This document shows, piece after piece, positions 1-10,283 of a stretch of 27,771 bases of DNA (positions are counted from its first letter, which is position 1; every line of letters starts with the position of its first letter). A program made the translations under genes and the position numbers. Where the stretch lies: contig JALKBU010000691.1 of the NCBI GenBank assembly GCA_023091735.1, positions 1 through 27,771 on the forward strand. Direction: 5' to 3'. This stretch comes from Trichomonas tenax (lineage: Eukaryota > Parabasalia > Trichomonadida > Trichomonadidae). The notes below the pieces were generated by a model. The model had not been told where the DNA came from and searched no databases. It saw only the letters and a program-made list of their open reading frames with translations.

Positions 1-1
1 A

Positions 2-115
2 ATCATGCTTCTGTTGAATAGGCATCTGGATGCATCTCTGCTAGATCACCAGGTCATCCTTCACTATGAGGCCACAACTACTCATAATGAAGTCTTCTTT
101 GGCTTCCAACATTGA
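2..115 (+). CDS. Possible C-terminal fragment of a gene cut by the window edge
   Basis: An open frame enters at base 2 and ends at TGA 113-115, giving 37 residues ending in ...EVFFGFQH. Its base composition is clearly richer in G+C than the following spacer, as in the real genes here. No family is recognised and no start is visible. It could be the end of a gene lying to the left or a decayed fragment. Confidence 0.25.
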   Translation: MMLLLNRHLDASLLDHQVILHYEATTTHNEVFFGFQH

Positions 116-3019
116 GTTCAATCCATTACAACCTATTGAGACTTTTCCATTTTTCCCGCAAACACTTCACTTTCCTTTATTTTGACATTCTGACTTTACA
201 TGCCAAAAATAAGTTACATGTCAGAAAAGCACGTTGTTCTATTTTGTCCCAGTCCCTAGTATTAGCTTGTATTTATTATGATAAAGCAAAAATGAAAAAA
301 AAAAGAAAACGCAAACGAACAATTTACCTTTGTCAATGAAAAATGATTTATCCAATTATACCAAGAAATTTATTTAATTCGCAAATAAATAACTTAAAAT
401 GATAAAAACAATTACATGGCATAATATGTGCAAACACAATTTCGAAAAATGCCCTTGATATGCTATTCTGCATTATATCAATTGTCACTTTTCAAGAATT
501 TTATTTTTCAATGCGTATTTATTTCCAAAAACCGCTTCCGGATTCAAAATTTTAAAACAAAATTTACTTGATATTAATTCTAGAATCATTTAAACATAAT
601 TTTATTTTTCTATAACAAAAAACATTTTGGAACTTCCATGAAGTTTTGCAGATGTTGTCTAGAATCATGTGCAGGACCTGGTTAATTGAATGCAAAGTGA
701 AGTGATTTGAGAGTGCTTCCAGCTTCTTTCCATCCAGAAGATATTTCCTGTCAGATGTAAAGCGGTAGTTGAAATAAACATGAATATGAGTGCATTAAAA
801 CCAGCTTCCATTAGGAAACTGAGTACGCTTCTCATTTTCCATAAATTTTCACGCCTGTTAAACACATGTGTTTAGACACACATATATATCTTTATATATC
901 ATGATGGCAGAAATATCATGATTACGTGTCAAATTGATGACCTTCAAAATGAAATATAAAATGTGGATAAGCCAATCACACAATATTCATATTTGCATGT
1001 AAAATAATGCATGTTCATTGATATTTTTATTGTTGAATACCGCCTGGACCAAAATTTCCAAAATTCCAAATAAATTCTCGACCCATCAAAAACAGCCTGG
1101 CGCGAACATCGCCATTAAATTCGGGGCGTGGGTGGGCGCCTATCCCAATGATATTCCCACATCGAGAAAAACTTCAAATAGGTTGTCTCACTTTTCGCTC
1201 TCGGTGGATTTGGATAAAATCGAATCGCATACAAAACATGATGCTTGTTGCTGTTATCGAGTTTGCAAAGACTGATATCTGTGAGAGGTGGATATTTTGT
1301 ATTATTATTGTCTATCCAATCAGCAAATTGCCGAAAATAAACCTCTCCTATTTTTTGTTTTATCCCTTAAAAGGGCAAAAATGAATGTGTCTTTGTAAAG
1401 CAAGTTTTTGTGAGTGTCGGACACAATGAACAGACATATTGAATTTTTGAACTGTGTCTGGAGTTTACACAGACACATACAATTTTTTCGAATGTCGTTT
1501 TCTTCAATAATACGATTCTGTATCTATTATAAATCATTTATGCCGTATTAAAATCGAAATTCATTGATTTTTTAGGGCAAAATGACAAAAAACACATAAA
1601 AAATTAAATTTTCAAAACTAGACATTGTTCAAGACAATGGGGATTACAGGTCAGGCACTTAACGTATAGATTTTAAGAAGCGTAAAACTGAGTATGCATG
1701 TCGAAAAAGCGGTTATGTGTGTGCAAGCGAAAAGGACCTGTGTCCAGTGAGTGTTACCATTTGTAAAATCAGTTTTTTGTGCAATTTTTGTATTTTCTGA
1801 CATTTTTTATGTTATTTGCAGATTTTAAGTCGGCCGTTATGATTCAATTTATGCATAGTATACATATGTCACATTAACTCAGATTACAAAATTTTTCTTT
1901 GCGTAAGACCAAACCGTAGACATAATTCAATTTTTGAATGTGTATAAGGTTATGTCGTACCAAAAAATGAGACGATAGCTGCGCACCATTCAATTTTGCT
2001 ATTAAAAGGGATAATCCGGGAATCAGACCCTTTATCACCCCGATTTTTAAACATGAATCCCAATGATGGAGCCTTCATTCCAAACTCTCACAAGGCTCGA
2101 AAACTAAGCTAACACATGAACAAATTAGGTCTGGCAGCCAAATCTCCGGCACCTGTCCCACCATTTCCAACTTAATAATATTTGGTAATTTTAATCAATT
2201 TTTTTCCAGTCAACTACTGCTGAAGGATGTATCACATCCGTTCTCATCGTACATTTCCTCTTGCTTCATGTTTTATTCGACTTTTTTTATTTTCATCCTT
2301 AAGCATTATTCGCATTTGCACAGTAAATCTACTAATGTTATGACTTGCATCGTATTTACATGATAACCCATGAAAATATTTTCATAAATTTACGAAAAAT
2401 TCGATTTTTAATTTTTTTCAAGGTATCAAACAATCAACGTTCTTAAAAATCGATATGCCTTACGATTAAAGCATAAACATTATACTCAGAGCTCTTTTTT
2501 AATTGATAAATTACAAATTTCCTATTTGGAACCTAGATAATTGATGATATTGAAACTTTAACTGTCTGCTCTAAGCATTCATCAGCACACACAATTCCTT
2601 ACAGAATTTTTAAAGATCGATTTAATATCGATGATAAAGATTAGCCAAATTGAAGTTTTTAGATGGGATCTTAGATATGAATACCACATTGATGATATAG
2701 GTCCATTTTGGCTATAGAATTTATTTATTTAGGGGCATGGTTACTCCCCCTAAATATTTTTCGGTGTCAAACACAATTTGTATTACAGGCTTGAATTTTC
2801 ATGGAAGTCGACATGCGTAAAACTGAATGGCTATAATAAAATTGAAAAAATCCTCTGTTTTTGTGACAAATAATAGGATGTTACAAACAAAATGTCAACA
2901 TTTTATTCGACCAAGAAGTTTTAAAAAATGGAATCTGGAAAAATCCAGGATTATTTCCAAATTTGCATCCCTACAATACGTATATTTTCGAACCTCCCTG
3001 AATTATTGATGAATAAATA
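116..3019. other. Long non-coding spacer with decayed fragments and diverged repeats
   Basis: There is no convincing gene in these 2.9 kb. The short ORFs have AT-driven codon use and no recognisable domain. Three things stand out. A minus-strand open stretch at 564-794 reads like a decayed coding fragment (TTC/AAC/CTG/GAA codons, no ATG). A G+C-rich islet lies at about 1040-1260. Two diverged copies of a short element lie at 1643-1691 and 2782-2826, both with ATTACAGG followed by GCGTAAAACTGA. A small hairpin (TGTGTCTG at 1453-1460, CAGACACA at 1470-1477) is also present. No tRNA with a usable B box was found. Confidence 0.5.
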
Positions 3020-3270
3020 TTTACAAAATGCATTAAATATTTGACAAAAATATCTGACAAAATTAATTGACAAAAAATCGATAAAATCTATTTACAAAAT
3101 ATATTTGACAATATCAATTTACAAAATGTGTGTTTTGACAAAATTTCATGAAATTCTGCCAAAAAGGTGTCTGTAAACTTTACATAGAGATTTTTGTCAG
3201 AATTTCATATTGGATTTTGAAATGTTTACATCATGTAAACCAAAATTTTAAATTTCAAAAGTTTACAAAG
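3020..3270. repeat. TTTACA/TTGACA motif array upstream of the DOCK-like gene
   Basis: The decamer TTTACAAAAT occurs at 3020-3029, 3091-3100 and 3118-3127. The related TTGACAA or CTGACAA occurs at 3041, 3054, 3067, 3105 and 3135, so eight copies fall in about 125 bases. The array continues with a near-palindrome, GTTTACAT-C-ATGTAAAC, at 3224-3240 and GTTTACAAAG at 3261-3270. TTTACAAAAT also appears at 20491-20500, and TTGACAAATT at 20689-20698 lies 14 bases before another gene's ATG. It may be a cluster of transcription-factor sites or a degenerate tandem repeat; both readings are inference. Confidence 0.5.
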
Positions 3271-3330
3271 AACTTTTTATTAATGTCATGTCATAAAATT
3301 AGCACAAATGAATTTCAGCTCGATTCTCGC

Positions 3331-6300
3331 ATGTTCTCGCAGAGCCTTGACGATAGGACCGACGCTCCATGGCTTACGGACATAGATGACATTAAATATT
3401 CATCAATTATTTCAGAACCTCTACCAGAAAGAGTTACAAATCTCTCGCTGCTCCAGAAAGATGATATGGCAATGAAACAAGAAGATTTTCTTAATTCATT
3501 GAAAAATGATACTGCAATTATACCAAATCAACCAATTGTCGACGAAAACATAACAAAAAACCAAAACCAACTCGTAAGGCCGATCGTATCACCAAATCCA
3601 ATTATTAAATATATGAAATTAACTGATGTTGATTTTGATTATAAAGCATCAGGTTTGCCTAACAAGGTGCAAGCTTGCTTCTTCACGTGGAATGAAGTTC
3701 CCCTTACTGAAATCGCGCAAATTAATTTCGACGAAGATAAAAAATTATTCCAGCTCTTTAATAGAAAGTTAGAGTCAGTTATCATGCCGTACACTGACGA
3801 CGACAAAAACACTTACTTGATATGCGTCCTCAAAATGGTCAAAGATCAAAACTCAGTCGCACCTTTCGCTTTCGGACACGCAAAGTGCAATCAGGAGGGC
3901 GTTATCAGCTTCCTTTGGACTGCTTTCTCGAATACACTCAGTTTGGCCGATCATTTCAACAAAGATCCGCTTTTAAAGATCAAACTTACAATGAAAATTA
4001 CGAATAATGTTCATCCAGAAGATAAAATAACAGCTCGCATTACACCGTATAATCCTATGATGCCATCGCCGTTCTTGGTTGTATATGATTTTCACATTCT
4101 TGCGAAGCCTACGATTGATAATTATAAGGTCAGAATTTTTATCAAAGATGATGACGAAAACAAAGAAAATCTTTATGCATCGCCCGTGGATACTCACTTG
4201 AGAGATCGGTTTAAGTCCCATGTCGCGTTTTCAGAAACAATGTTATTTTTACCAGAACACGTTCTTTTCTTGCTTAACCCTGGCTACGATAAGGTTCTTA
4301 CGCTCGTAGTGAACGTATGCCAGGAAGGAGTCTTGATGTCCACGATTAAACAGACTTTTACATTCAGATTAGATTTAGGGCGTCAGCAAATCACTAAAGT
4401 TATTGATGGAACAACTATATCGTTCGGTTATCTCTACCCTTCACTTATAGCTCCAAATGCAGCACTCAGATTGCCAATGCAAATGCCAAATGTCCCTCCC
4501 CAGTTTGATTCAACAGTTTTTGATGACCTTTGGCCATACATTCTGTTGAGAAACTTGAATTCGAACAAAATCCCGTTGAATTTCTTATCTGCATTATTTG
4601 CACATATTCCTCAAGATAAGATCTCAAACTTCGCCGATAGATACTTCTATTGCAGTGAGGAGTTCTTTGCTGGATTTTTAGACCAAATGACTGCAGATCC
4701 GGCTGTTGTCGAAAGAATTCCTTATCACCTGTTCCCATTGCTGTTTAAGGGTCTTTGCTTACACCAGGAACTCATAGAAGTTATGATTAACTATATATGC
4801 GGTATTTTAGCTTCAGAAAAACGTATTCAAACGAAATATGCGGCAATTGAAATGTTGTTGAGAATGAGACTGATTTTTGACCCAGAAGAAATCGAATTGA
4901 AGCTTGTTGGTATCATTACAAAGCTCACGGACATTGAAAAAATTGAAATTTTCTGCATTATCTTTTCAGACGGCAATTTCATGACAGATGTTTGCAACAC
5001 AGAGCCTGCTGACGAAAATACATCGAATTATAACATGATTCTCTCTTTATTCTTCGCTACAGCAAATTCGATGCTTCCTGGTAAAGGAAACTCGAAATTG
5101 GTCCTCAAAGCATTGCAGTATCTCATCAACACATTGCAGCGCTATGGCCTTGATGGAGGTACTGTTATTTCGCCGCTTTTTGGCATCGTTTTTTCATATC
5201 ACAAACTTCTAAAATCAGATCCAAGTTTCCCATTGATAATTTTATTACTGTTAGACACAAACTTATCCAGATCGTGCCAGGAACTCTTCGACAGCCTCAC
5301 ATACGCAATGCAGAAGTCTTTAATCGCTCTTCTGCTTGAGATATCAACATCAAGACATTATATCATTCACTCATATAACTTCATCCTCAGGCTCGAAAAA
5401 ATACATAATTCCGTGTTGCCTTCTGTCGTTGAGTTGTTCTTGGATGGCTCCAAAGTCCCTAAGTGTGAAGTTCTTTCATTCCAAGCTCTCGCAGTTTTCG
5501 TTAAGAAGGAAAACCATTCATTCTTCACGAACAAGGAATGCGTCTTTTTGGTTATCAAGAAATCCATCGCAAAACTCATCAAGAGCAAATTCTTCTCCAA
5601 CTTCATTCAGTGGTTCGTTAGCCTTGATAATGTTGGGCATACAAACGGCGCAATCGCACTCGCTTGCTTACAGAACTTCGAAACTCTCCAAATGATCAGC
5701 GATTTCTATGATAACAACAAACTTCCAAACAAACCGTTCGAGAAACCTCCACCAACAAAATTCTATCTCGAAGAATATCCGATTCTCAACAAGATCATCG
5801 ACAAGTATTCAGATATCCCAGAGATCAAAGAGAGCTGCTTAAACAAACTCACGAAGTTGAACGGAGACAACGGAGATGTTATTTCAGCAGCTTTAGCAGA
5901 CGGAAAGTTCGAATCCCTTCACAAGGCAGGTTTGGACAAATTAATCTTAGAAAGTGACAAGATCACAGACAACAAGTTCAATGAAATCATCGCTCAGTCC
6001 GCTCTCGCTGTTGATCAACATATTCAGCCACCACAGAGTTACTACAGAGTCTTCGTGAGTGGACCTCTTGCGGCGGCTTTGAATGGCAGCGATTTCATTT
6101 TAATGGGCGATACAAAGAAGCTGATGAAAACAATCAACAAGCATTATAAAGATGTCAAGGTCAACTCTAAGTTGATCCCAATGTTCGGCCAGTTCCAGAC
6201 AATCACAGTCCAGGTATTGCCTGTTCACCAGGCGACGCCAACAACATATGAGTACGACTTCATGATGCCTGATGAAGGATGGTCTGAAGTTTACTCTATC

Positions 6301-6753
6301 AGGTACTTGTTTGTTGCAAACTCTGGAATGCCGACAACATCGATATTAATTCCAGCTCAACATACAGGAAAGAAGCAAATCACTAAGGAAGAATTCTTCA
6401 TTGAAAAATTTGATGCATTTATTAATAATCTCGAAAAATTAACACAGTTAACAACGAACTTTTTACCAAAGACAAAATTCGTTCGCGAGTGGTTAGACGA
6501 TCCTGTTGTTCCTTGCGCTTCAGAATTGATTTACACGATGTCGAGAATCGAAACAGATCTTTCTCCATCTGTTAATCAACTGATTCACAGCAGCCAAGGA
6601 TCATTAGGAGACATTCCTGAAACAATTCGCGACAGAATCGAAAAGTTCAAGAAGTCCATCGTCGAAGCTCATAAAGCTATGAGTCAGATCGATGGCCTGG
6701 AGAAGAAATCCAGATTTTTAGCGGCAATTGAAAACTGCAAATTCTGTTTATAA
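3331..6753 (+). CDS. DOCK-family (dedicator of cytokinesis) protein, divergent
   Basis: Probable guanine-nucleotide exchange factor for Rac/Cdc42-type GTPases, acting on actin and membrane dynamics. From the chosen start it has 1140 residues. A DHR-1/C2-like beta-rich region lies around residues 260-370. A long helical middle follows. The C-terminal 237 residues (904-1140) resemble DHR-2 lobes B and C: they open with YYRVFVSG, where DOCKs have YYRVGF.G, continue with a VQVLPV strand and end in long helices. The open frame extends up to an ATG at 3148, but that extension is AT-rich and overlies the TTTACA/TTGACA array. Composition becomes gene-like just before the ATG at 3331, so I chose that; the ATG at 3283 is the alternative. 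The length is short for a DOCK (usually 1600-2000). A TAAA lies 5 bases after the stop. The family call is moderately sure; GEF activity is inference. Confidence 0.65.
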   Translation: MFSQSLDDRTDAPWLTDIDDIKYSSIISEPLPERVTNLSLLQKDDMAMKQEDFLNSLKNDTAIIPNQPIVDENITKNQNQLVRPIVSPNPIIKYMKLTDVDFDYKASGLPNKVQACFFTWNEVPLTEIAQINFDEDKKLFQLFNRKLESVIMPYTDDDKNTYLICVLKMVKDQNSVAPFAFGHAKCNQEGVISFLWTAFSNTLSLADHFNKDPLLKIKLTMKITNNVHPEDKITARITPYNPMMPSPFLVVYDFHILAKPTIDNYKVRIFIKDDDENKENLYASPVDTHLRDRFKSHVAFSETMLFLPEHVLFLLNPGYDKVLTLVVNVCQEGVLMSTIKQTFTFRLDLGRQQITKVIDGTTISFGYLYPSLIAPNAALRLPMQMPNVPPQFDSTVFDDLWPYILLRNLNSNKIPLNFLSALFAHIPQDKISNFADRYFYCSEEFFAGFLDQMTADPAVVERIPYHLFPLLFKGLCLHQELIEVMINYICGILASEKRIQTKYAAIEMLLRMRLIFDPEEIELKLVGIITKLTDIEKIEIFCIIFSDGNFMTDVCNTEPADENTSNYNMILSLFFATANSMLPGKGNSKLVLKALQYLINTLQRYGLDGGTVISPLFGIVFSYHKLLKSDPSFPLIILLLLDTNLSRSCQELFDSLTYAMQKSLIALLLEISTSRHYIIHSYNFILRLEKIHNSVLPSVVELFLDGSKVPKCEVLSFQALAVFVKKENHSFFTNKECVFLVIKKSIAKLIKSKFFSNFIQWFVSLDNVGHTNGAIALACLQNFETLQMISDFYDNNKLPNKPFEKPPPTKFYLEEYPILNKIIDKYSDIPEIKESCLNKLTKLNGDNGDVISAALADGKFESLHKAGLDKLILESDKITDNKFNEIIAQSALAVDQHIQPPQSYYRVFVSGPLAAALNGSDFILMGDTKKLMKTINKHYKDVKVNSKLIPMFGQFQTITVQVLPVHQATPTTYEYDFMMPDEGWSEVYSIRYLFVANSGMPTTSILIPAQHTGKKQITKEEFFIEKFDAFINNLEKLTQLTTNFLPKTKFVREWLDDPVVPCASELIYTMSRIETDLSPSVNQLIHSSQGSLGDIPETIRDRIEKFKKSIVEAHKAMSQIDGLEKKSRFLAAIENCKFCL

Positions 6754-6818
6754 GGAATAAATATTTTTGTTTTGTTTTACAATAATATATCATGTTTATA
6801 TATAAAATAACAATAATA

Positions 6819-9773
6819 TTATATTGCGATGTATTCGAAGTACAAAGAAATGTCATCAAAGTACTCCCGAACGACCTCTGGAGTGATATTCATTGAGATT
6901 GTTTGACAAATTCTTTTCTGCTCAGATTTCTTGAGTTTGAAGAAAATCGAAACTAAATCTAAGTCCAGATAATTCTGACAAGGAGAAAGTCCGTTTCTGA
7001 AGCTCATGTAGTCAGCTCCTGTGATGCTGGTGAAAGAAATTAAAGTCAATTTCTCGATTCTTTTCAATAGATTTGCTTCCATCAAAATCTTTTCATTATT
7101 TATCATCATAACTCCTCCAAGAGCTCCGTTTGCTGTTGAATACACACAAATCTTGTTTATTGAGTTCTTGTTTGCTATTCCTGTGATAACAGAGCCAACA
7201 CAAATGTCAACTTTTGGAACTAATGTTGAATATTTTGTGCTCGAATCTGCAAAAATAACAACACTTCCTGCTCTGTCCCCATAAGCAGCTGTGTTTCCGA
7301 ATTCTGTTCCAACAGTGATACTTCTTGGTGCTATATTAGTCAGTAATTGCATTTTATCATCTTTCAGGAATCTAAGTCTGTATAAACATTGATTTTTGCC
7401 TGAAAAGAAAGTGAAATCTTCACTTTTCATGCAATTTTTGATTTTCAATTTCTTTGAAGGTAATTTCGAAACTAAATGAGTTTTTTCGCTGTCTATCCTG
7501 TAATACAAAATGTAGTTGTTCTCTTCATAGATGAATCCATCATTAACAATGCCATAATGATAAGTTCCAATCGGAAGATCGTTGTTGTAAATTTTAATAA
7601 CTTTAAAATCTTCTTTCACTCTGATTTGATAGATATAGAGTTTGCTTTCTGTTTTGCTTGTAACACTGAAGTACAGCAGAGAGTTCTTCTTGTCGAATTG
7701 AACAATTCTGATTCTTTCATTTTCTGAGGCAGTAAAAACTTTTTTCAACTTTTCCCGAATCCTGTCGAAATAATAAATAAATGTATTGTTGTTGAAGAAA
7801 AGATATCCGGTGTTCGGAATAACACAGATATTACTGATCAGCTTGTTTGGAAGCTTAAACTCTAAAAGAGAGAACTTTGTTGAATCAGACCATTCAAAAG
7901 TATTGATTGCATTTTCTTGAACAGCAATAAATTCATTTCTATTAATGAAAGGACACAAAATAACAAAGTCATTATGTTGCAGTGGTCTTATTTTCATATC
8001 ATTGTTGATATTGGAAATAATCCAAATGTTATTGGAAATAAGATAACAAACATCATCAAATAAATTAAAATTAACCGGTTTTCCTCCAACTTTGAAGAAT
8101 TGCGATGAATCAAATCCTTTGTAGTTCTGTGTGAACTTTCCTATTGTAACATATCCATTCTCAAACCCAATTGCTAATGTTCTGTCGTTCAAAAACACAA
8201 TAGAATTCACTTTCGAAGGTAATTCGATATCAAAAACCACCAAATCATCTTTTGCGAATAAATGATTATTTGCATCAACAAAAACGAAAAATCCTTTCTT
8301 TCCTGGTGGAAATGCGCAAGCAATTGAATGATAGGTGTCTTTGCCTGTTGATATCATTACATTTGATTCATCCTTCGTTAAACTAACAAATGATTGATAA
8401 TAATTTGACCAATAAATAACCAAATAATGTTTGTTTGATGCAGAACACACAATTTGACCATAGTGTGTTTTCTCATCGAGAAGAACACCATTCCTGTAAA
8501 TCCTATTCTCAGTAAGTTGAATCAATGCATAGTTATCTCCTTTGAGTTTAAATACTTTTACACTCTTTGTTTCTATGTTTTCTGCATATCCAACTGGTGT
8601 TGCGGCGTTGAATTCTTCATCAAAAATAATTGATCGATTTTTTGTTACTATCATGAAATAAGGAGATTGATTGAGTTCAAAACGAATAATATTTGTAATT
8701 CCTTCATCAATATCAAGTTCTACTTGCAATTTTTCGACATATTCTATTCCAAACTTTCTAATAAGAAGTTTTTCATATCCGAATGAAATAAATTCACCAG
8801 GAATCAATTCCTGAAGCTGCTGGTCTCCAAAGAAACTATTCAAAGTCTGTATTGTCTCTTTATTGAAGAAGTCGTAGATTATTGTTTGATCGCAATGGAA
8901 TGAAATAATGATAAAATTAAAAGCAACGAAGAAAACATTTTTGGCATTTTCGAATGTTTCGATATATGAAAGTTCATAATTAGAATCGAGTTTGTAAAGA
9001 TGTCCGTTGCTCGTAAGAATAATGTGTAGCCAAATATTAACTTGCGCGTGAGAAATAATAATTCCGGGATCAATTTCTGTGTTGACTTCTGTTAAATTGA
9101 GGCTGAAAAAGCCTTCATCTTTTCTGATAATTAAGTTACTATCTTCGCATATAACAATTTGCTCATTTTCATAAGGAAATATCAATGTTGACTTTCCTGA
9201 GTACGAAAAATATGGAGTTCTTTCGAAAGGTGATCTTCCATATTGAACTAAATTTAATGAGCCATCTTCAACACGAATTATAGAATCAGAGCCCCATTCC
9301 ATGCATTGGAAAACTATATTTGATGTCTTCTTTGCAAAAGAAACTTCAAAATTCGGAAGAGAAAATGAACAAATTGAGCCATTTGCGCAAGAAACAACTA
9401 ATGAAGTTCTGAGGAATTTGACATAACATGGGTTGTGGCAAATCTCAGGGATGTTTATAGTTCTAATGGCAGCGAACAATCCTGATTCTTCTGAATAAAT
9501 TAATTGAATTACTTTTGTTTTAGTGATCTCAAAAAATGATGTTAGTCCTGAAATTTCTGGCCCAACGTCTATCCAATGGACTTTAGAAAAGAACTCTTGC
9601 TGATAAGTTGATTCAAATGATATTTTTGATTTCTGTGAATAAAGCGAAAAAACTTCAAAACACGTGTGAAAGTTCACGAGGACCTGCTTCACTTTACTCG
9701 GTTGAGTCCAATTTCCAGGAATCACATTAATGATATATGAAGGCCGTGTTATTGTTGAATGAATACATTCCAT
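6819..9773 (-). CDS. Divergent SF3b subunit 3 / CPSF160-DDB1 family beta-propeller protein
   Basis: Likely the SF3b130/Rse1-like scaffold of the U2 snRNP SF3b complex, which helps branch-site recognition in the nucleus. The protein has 984 residues and consists mainly of beta-strand repeats without clear WD motifs, as in this triple-propeller family. The C-terminal CPSF_A region is the best evidence. Residues 822-890 hold a propeller stretch ending VYSTANGALGGVM. Residues 919-984 carry SFR, NYLDLDL (family: N-x-I-D-G-D-L), a Gln-rich helix and TPEVV (SF3b3: PPEV). The N-terminus also fits SF3b3. The frame can be extended to a GTG at 9830, but the ATG at 9771-9773 follows a perfect initiator and gives the better N-terminus. 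SF3b3 is usually about 1200 residues, so this copy is short. DDB1 or CPSF160 are alternatives. It converges on the DOCK-like gene with a 65-base gap. Confidence 0.6.
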   Translation of the reverse strand: MECIHSTITRPSYIINVIPGNWTQPSKVKQVLVNFHTCFEVFSLYSQKSKISFESTYQQEFFSKVHWIDVGPEISGLTSFFEITKTKVIQLIYSEESGLFAAIRTINIPEICHNPCYVKFLRTSLVVSCANGSICSFSLPNFEVSFAKKTSNIVFQCMEWGSDSIIRVEDGSLNLVQYGRSPFERTPYFSYSGKSTLIFPYENEQIVICEDSNLIIRKDEGFFSLNLTEVNTEIDPGIIISHAQVNIWLHIILTSNGHLYKLDSNYELSYIETFENAKNVFFVAFNFIIISFHCDQTIIYDFFNKETIQTLNSFFGDQQLQELIPGEFISFGYEKLLIRKFGIEYVEKLQVELDIDEGITNIIRFELNQSPYFMIVTKNRSIIFDEEFNAATPVGYAENIETKSVKVFKLKGDNYALIQLTENRIYRNGVLLDEKTHYGQIVCSASNKHYLVIYWSNYYQSFVSLTKDESNVMISTGKDTYHSIACAFPPGKKGFFVFVDANNHLFAKDDLVVFDIELPSKVNSIVFLNDRTLAIGFENGYVTIGKFTQNYKGFDSSQFFKVGGKPVNFNLFDDVCYLISNNIWIISNINNDMKIRPLQHNDFVILCPFINRNEFIAVQENAINTFEWSDSTKFSLLEFKLPNKLISNICVIPNTGYLFFNNNTFIYYFDRIREKLKKVFTASENERIRIVQFDKKNSLLYFSVTSKTESKLYIYQIRVKEDFKVIKIYNNDLPIGTYHYGIVNDGFIYEENNYILYYRIDSEKTHLVSKLPSKKLKIKNCMKSEDFTFFSGKNQCLYRLRFLKDDKMQLLTNIAPRSITVGTEFGNTAAYGDRAGSVVIFADSSTKYSTLVPKVDICVGSVITGIANKNSINKICVYSTANGALGGVMMINNEKILMEANLLKRIEKLTLISFTSITGADYMSFRNGLSPCQNYLDLDLVSIFFKLKKSEQKRICQTISMNITPEVVREYFDDISLYFEYIAI

Positions 9774-9774
9774 T

Positions 9775-9783
9775 AAAAAGTGA
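9775..9783 (-). promoter_or_regulatory. Trichomonad initiator (Inr) of the SF3b3-like gene
   Basis: On the minus strand the sequence is TCACTTTTT directly before AATG. It fits the trichomonad Inr consensus TCA(+1)Y(T/A). The implied transcription start (the A of TCA, plus-strand base 9781) gives an 8-nt 5' leader, typical for this group. It also fixes the start codon at 9773. Confidence 0.7.
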
Positions 9784-10283
9784 CATAATTGGATAAAGTT
9801 ATATTCATCCAAATTTAATTTCAGCTTCACATTTCATCTGCTAATCATAGAAAGCATTATTTTAAGTCAAAGCATTAACAATAATCTTTGATCAATTATA
9901 AATCAATTGATTTTGAGAAAACACGATTGTAAAATAAAAAAAACATGGTGTGTTCGGAATAGAACCTAACACCTTTTTAATTTTAAGATATATTTCCTAT
10001 CACCTTTGGGAAATCTGGGTAACATTAGTATGGAAGTTCAAACTTCAATGTATCTTGTGGTGAACAGAAATGAGAGCTCAAAAAGTGATCATTAAAAAAT
10101 TTAAAAAAACCTCAACGATTATTTATATTGGCAGTCTTCTAAAACACAGAATTTCATGTAATTTAAAATTCAAGATTTGAAATTGAATTCATTTCAAACA
10201 AAGTTGTTTTCAAAAATTGTATCGAAAATGCGGCGGAAAGTGCCAAAGCTAAGACAATTTTATTCACTTCATTTTTTATAATA
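9784..10283. other. AT-rich spacer upstream of the SF3b3-like gene
   Basis: No gene is seen. From about 10226 the composition becomes more gene-like and stays open in the frame of the following pseudogene, so that relic may begin up to 60 bases before the boundary given for it. No ATG in this frame was found there. Confidence 0.4.

Noticed and set aside
112..339. 75-codon plus-strand frame with a Lys/Arg-rich tail.
   Set aside because: The tail comes from A-rich sequence; the frame has no motif and overlaps the end of another open frame.
2940..3000. GGTTCGAA on the minus strand, like a tRNA B box.
   Set aside because: The box lacks the final C, and no acceptor or anticodon arms pair around it.
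3148..3330. N-terminal extension of the DOCK-like frame starting at ATG 3148.
   Set aside because: AT-rich, overlies the TTTACA/TTGACA array and a palindrome, and lacks gene-like codon use, so the ATG at 3331 (or 3283) is preferred.
9774..9830. Extension of the SF3b3-like frame to a GTG at 9830.
   Set aside because: GTG is not an expected start here, and the Inr-adjacent ATG at 9773 fits both the initiator and the family N-terminus.
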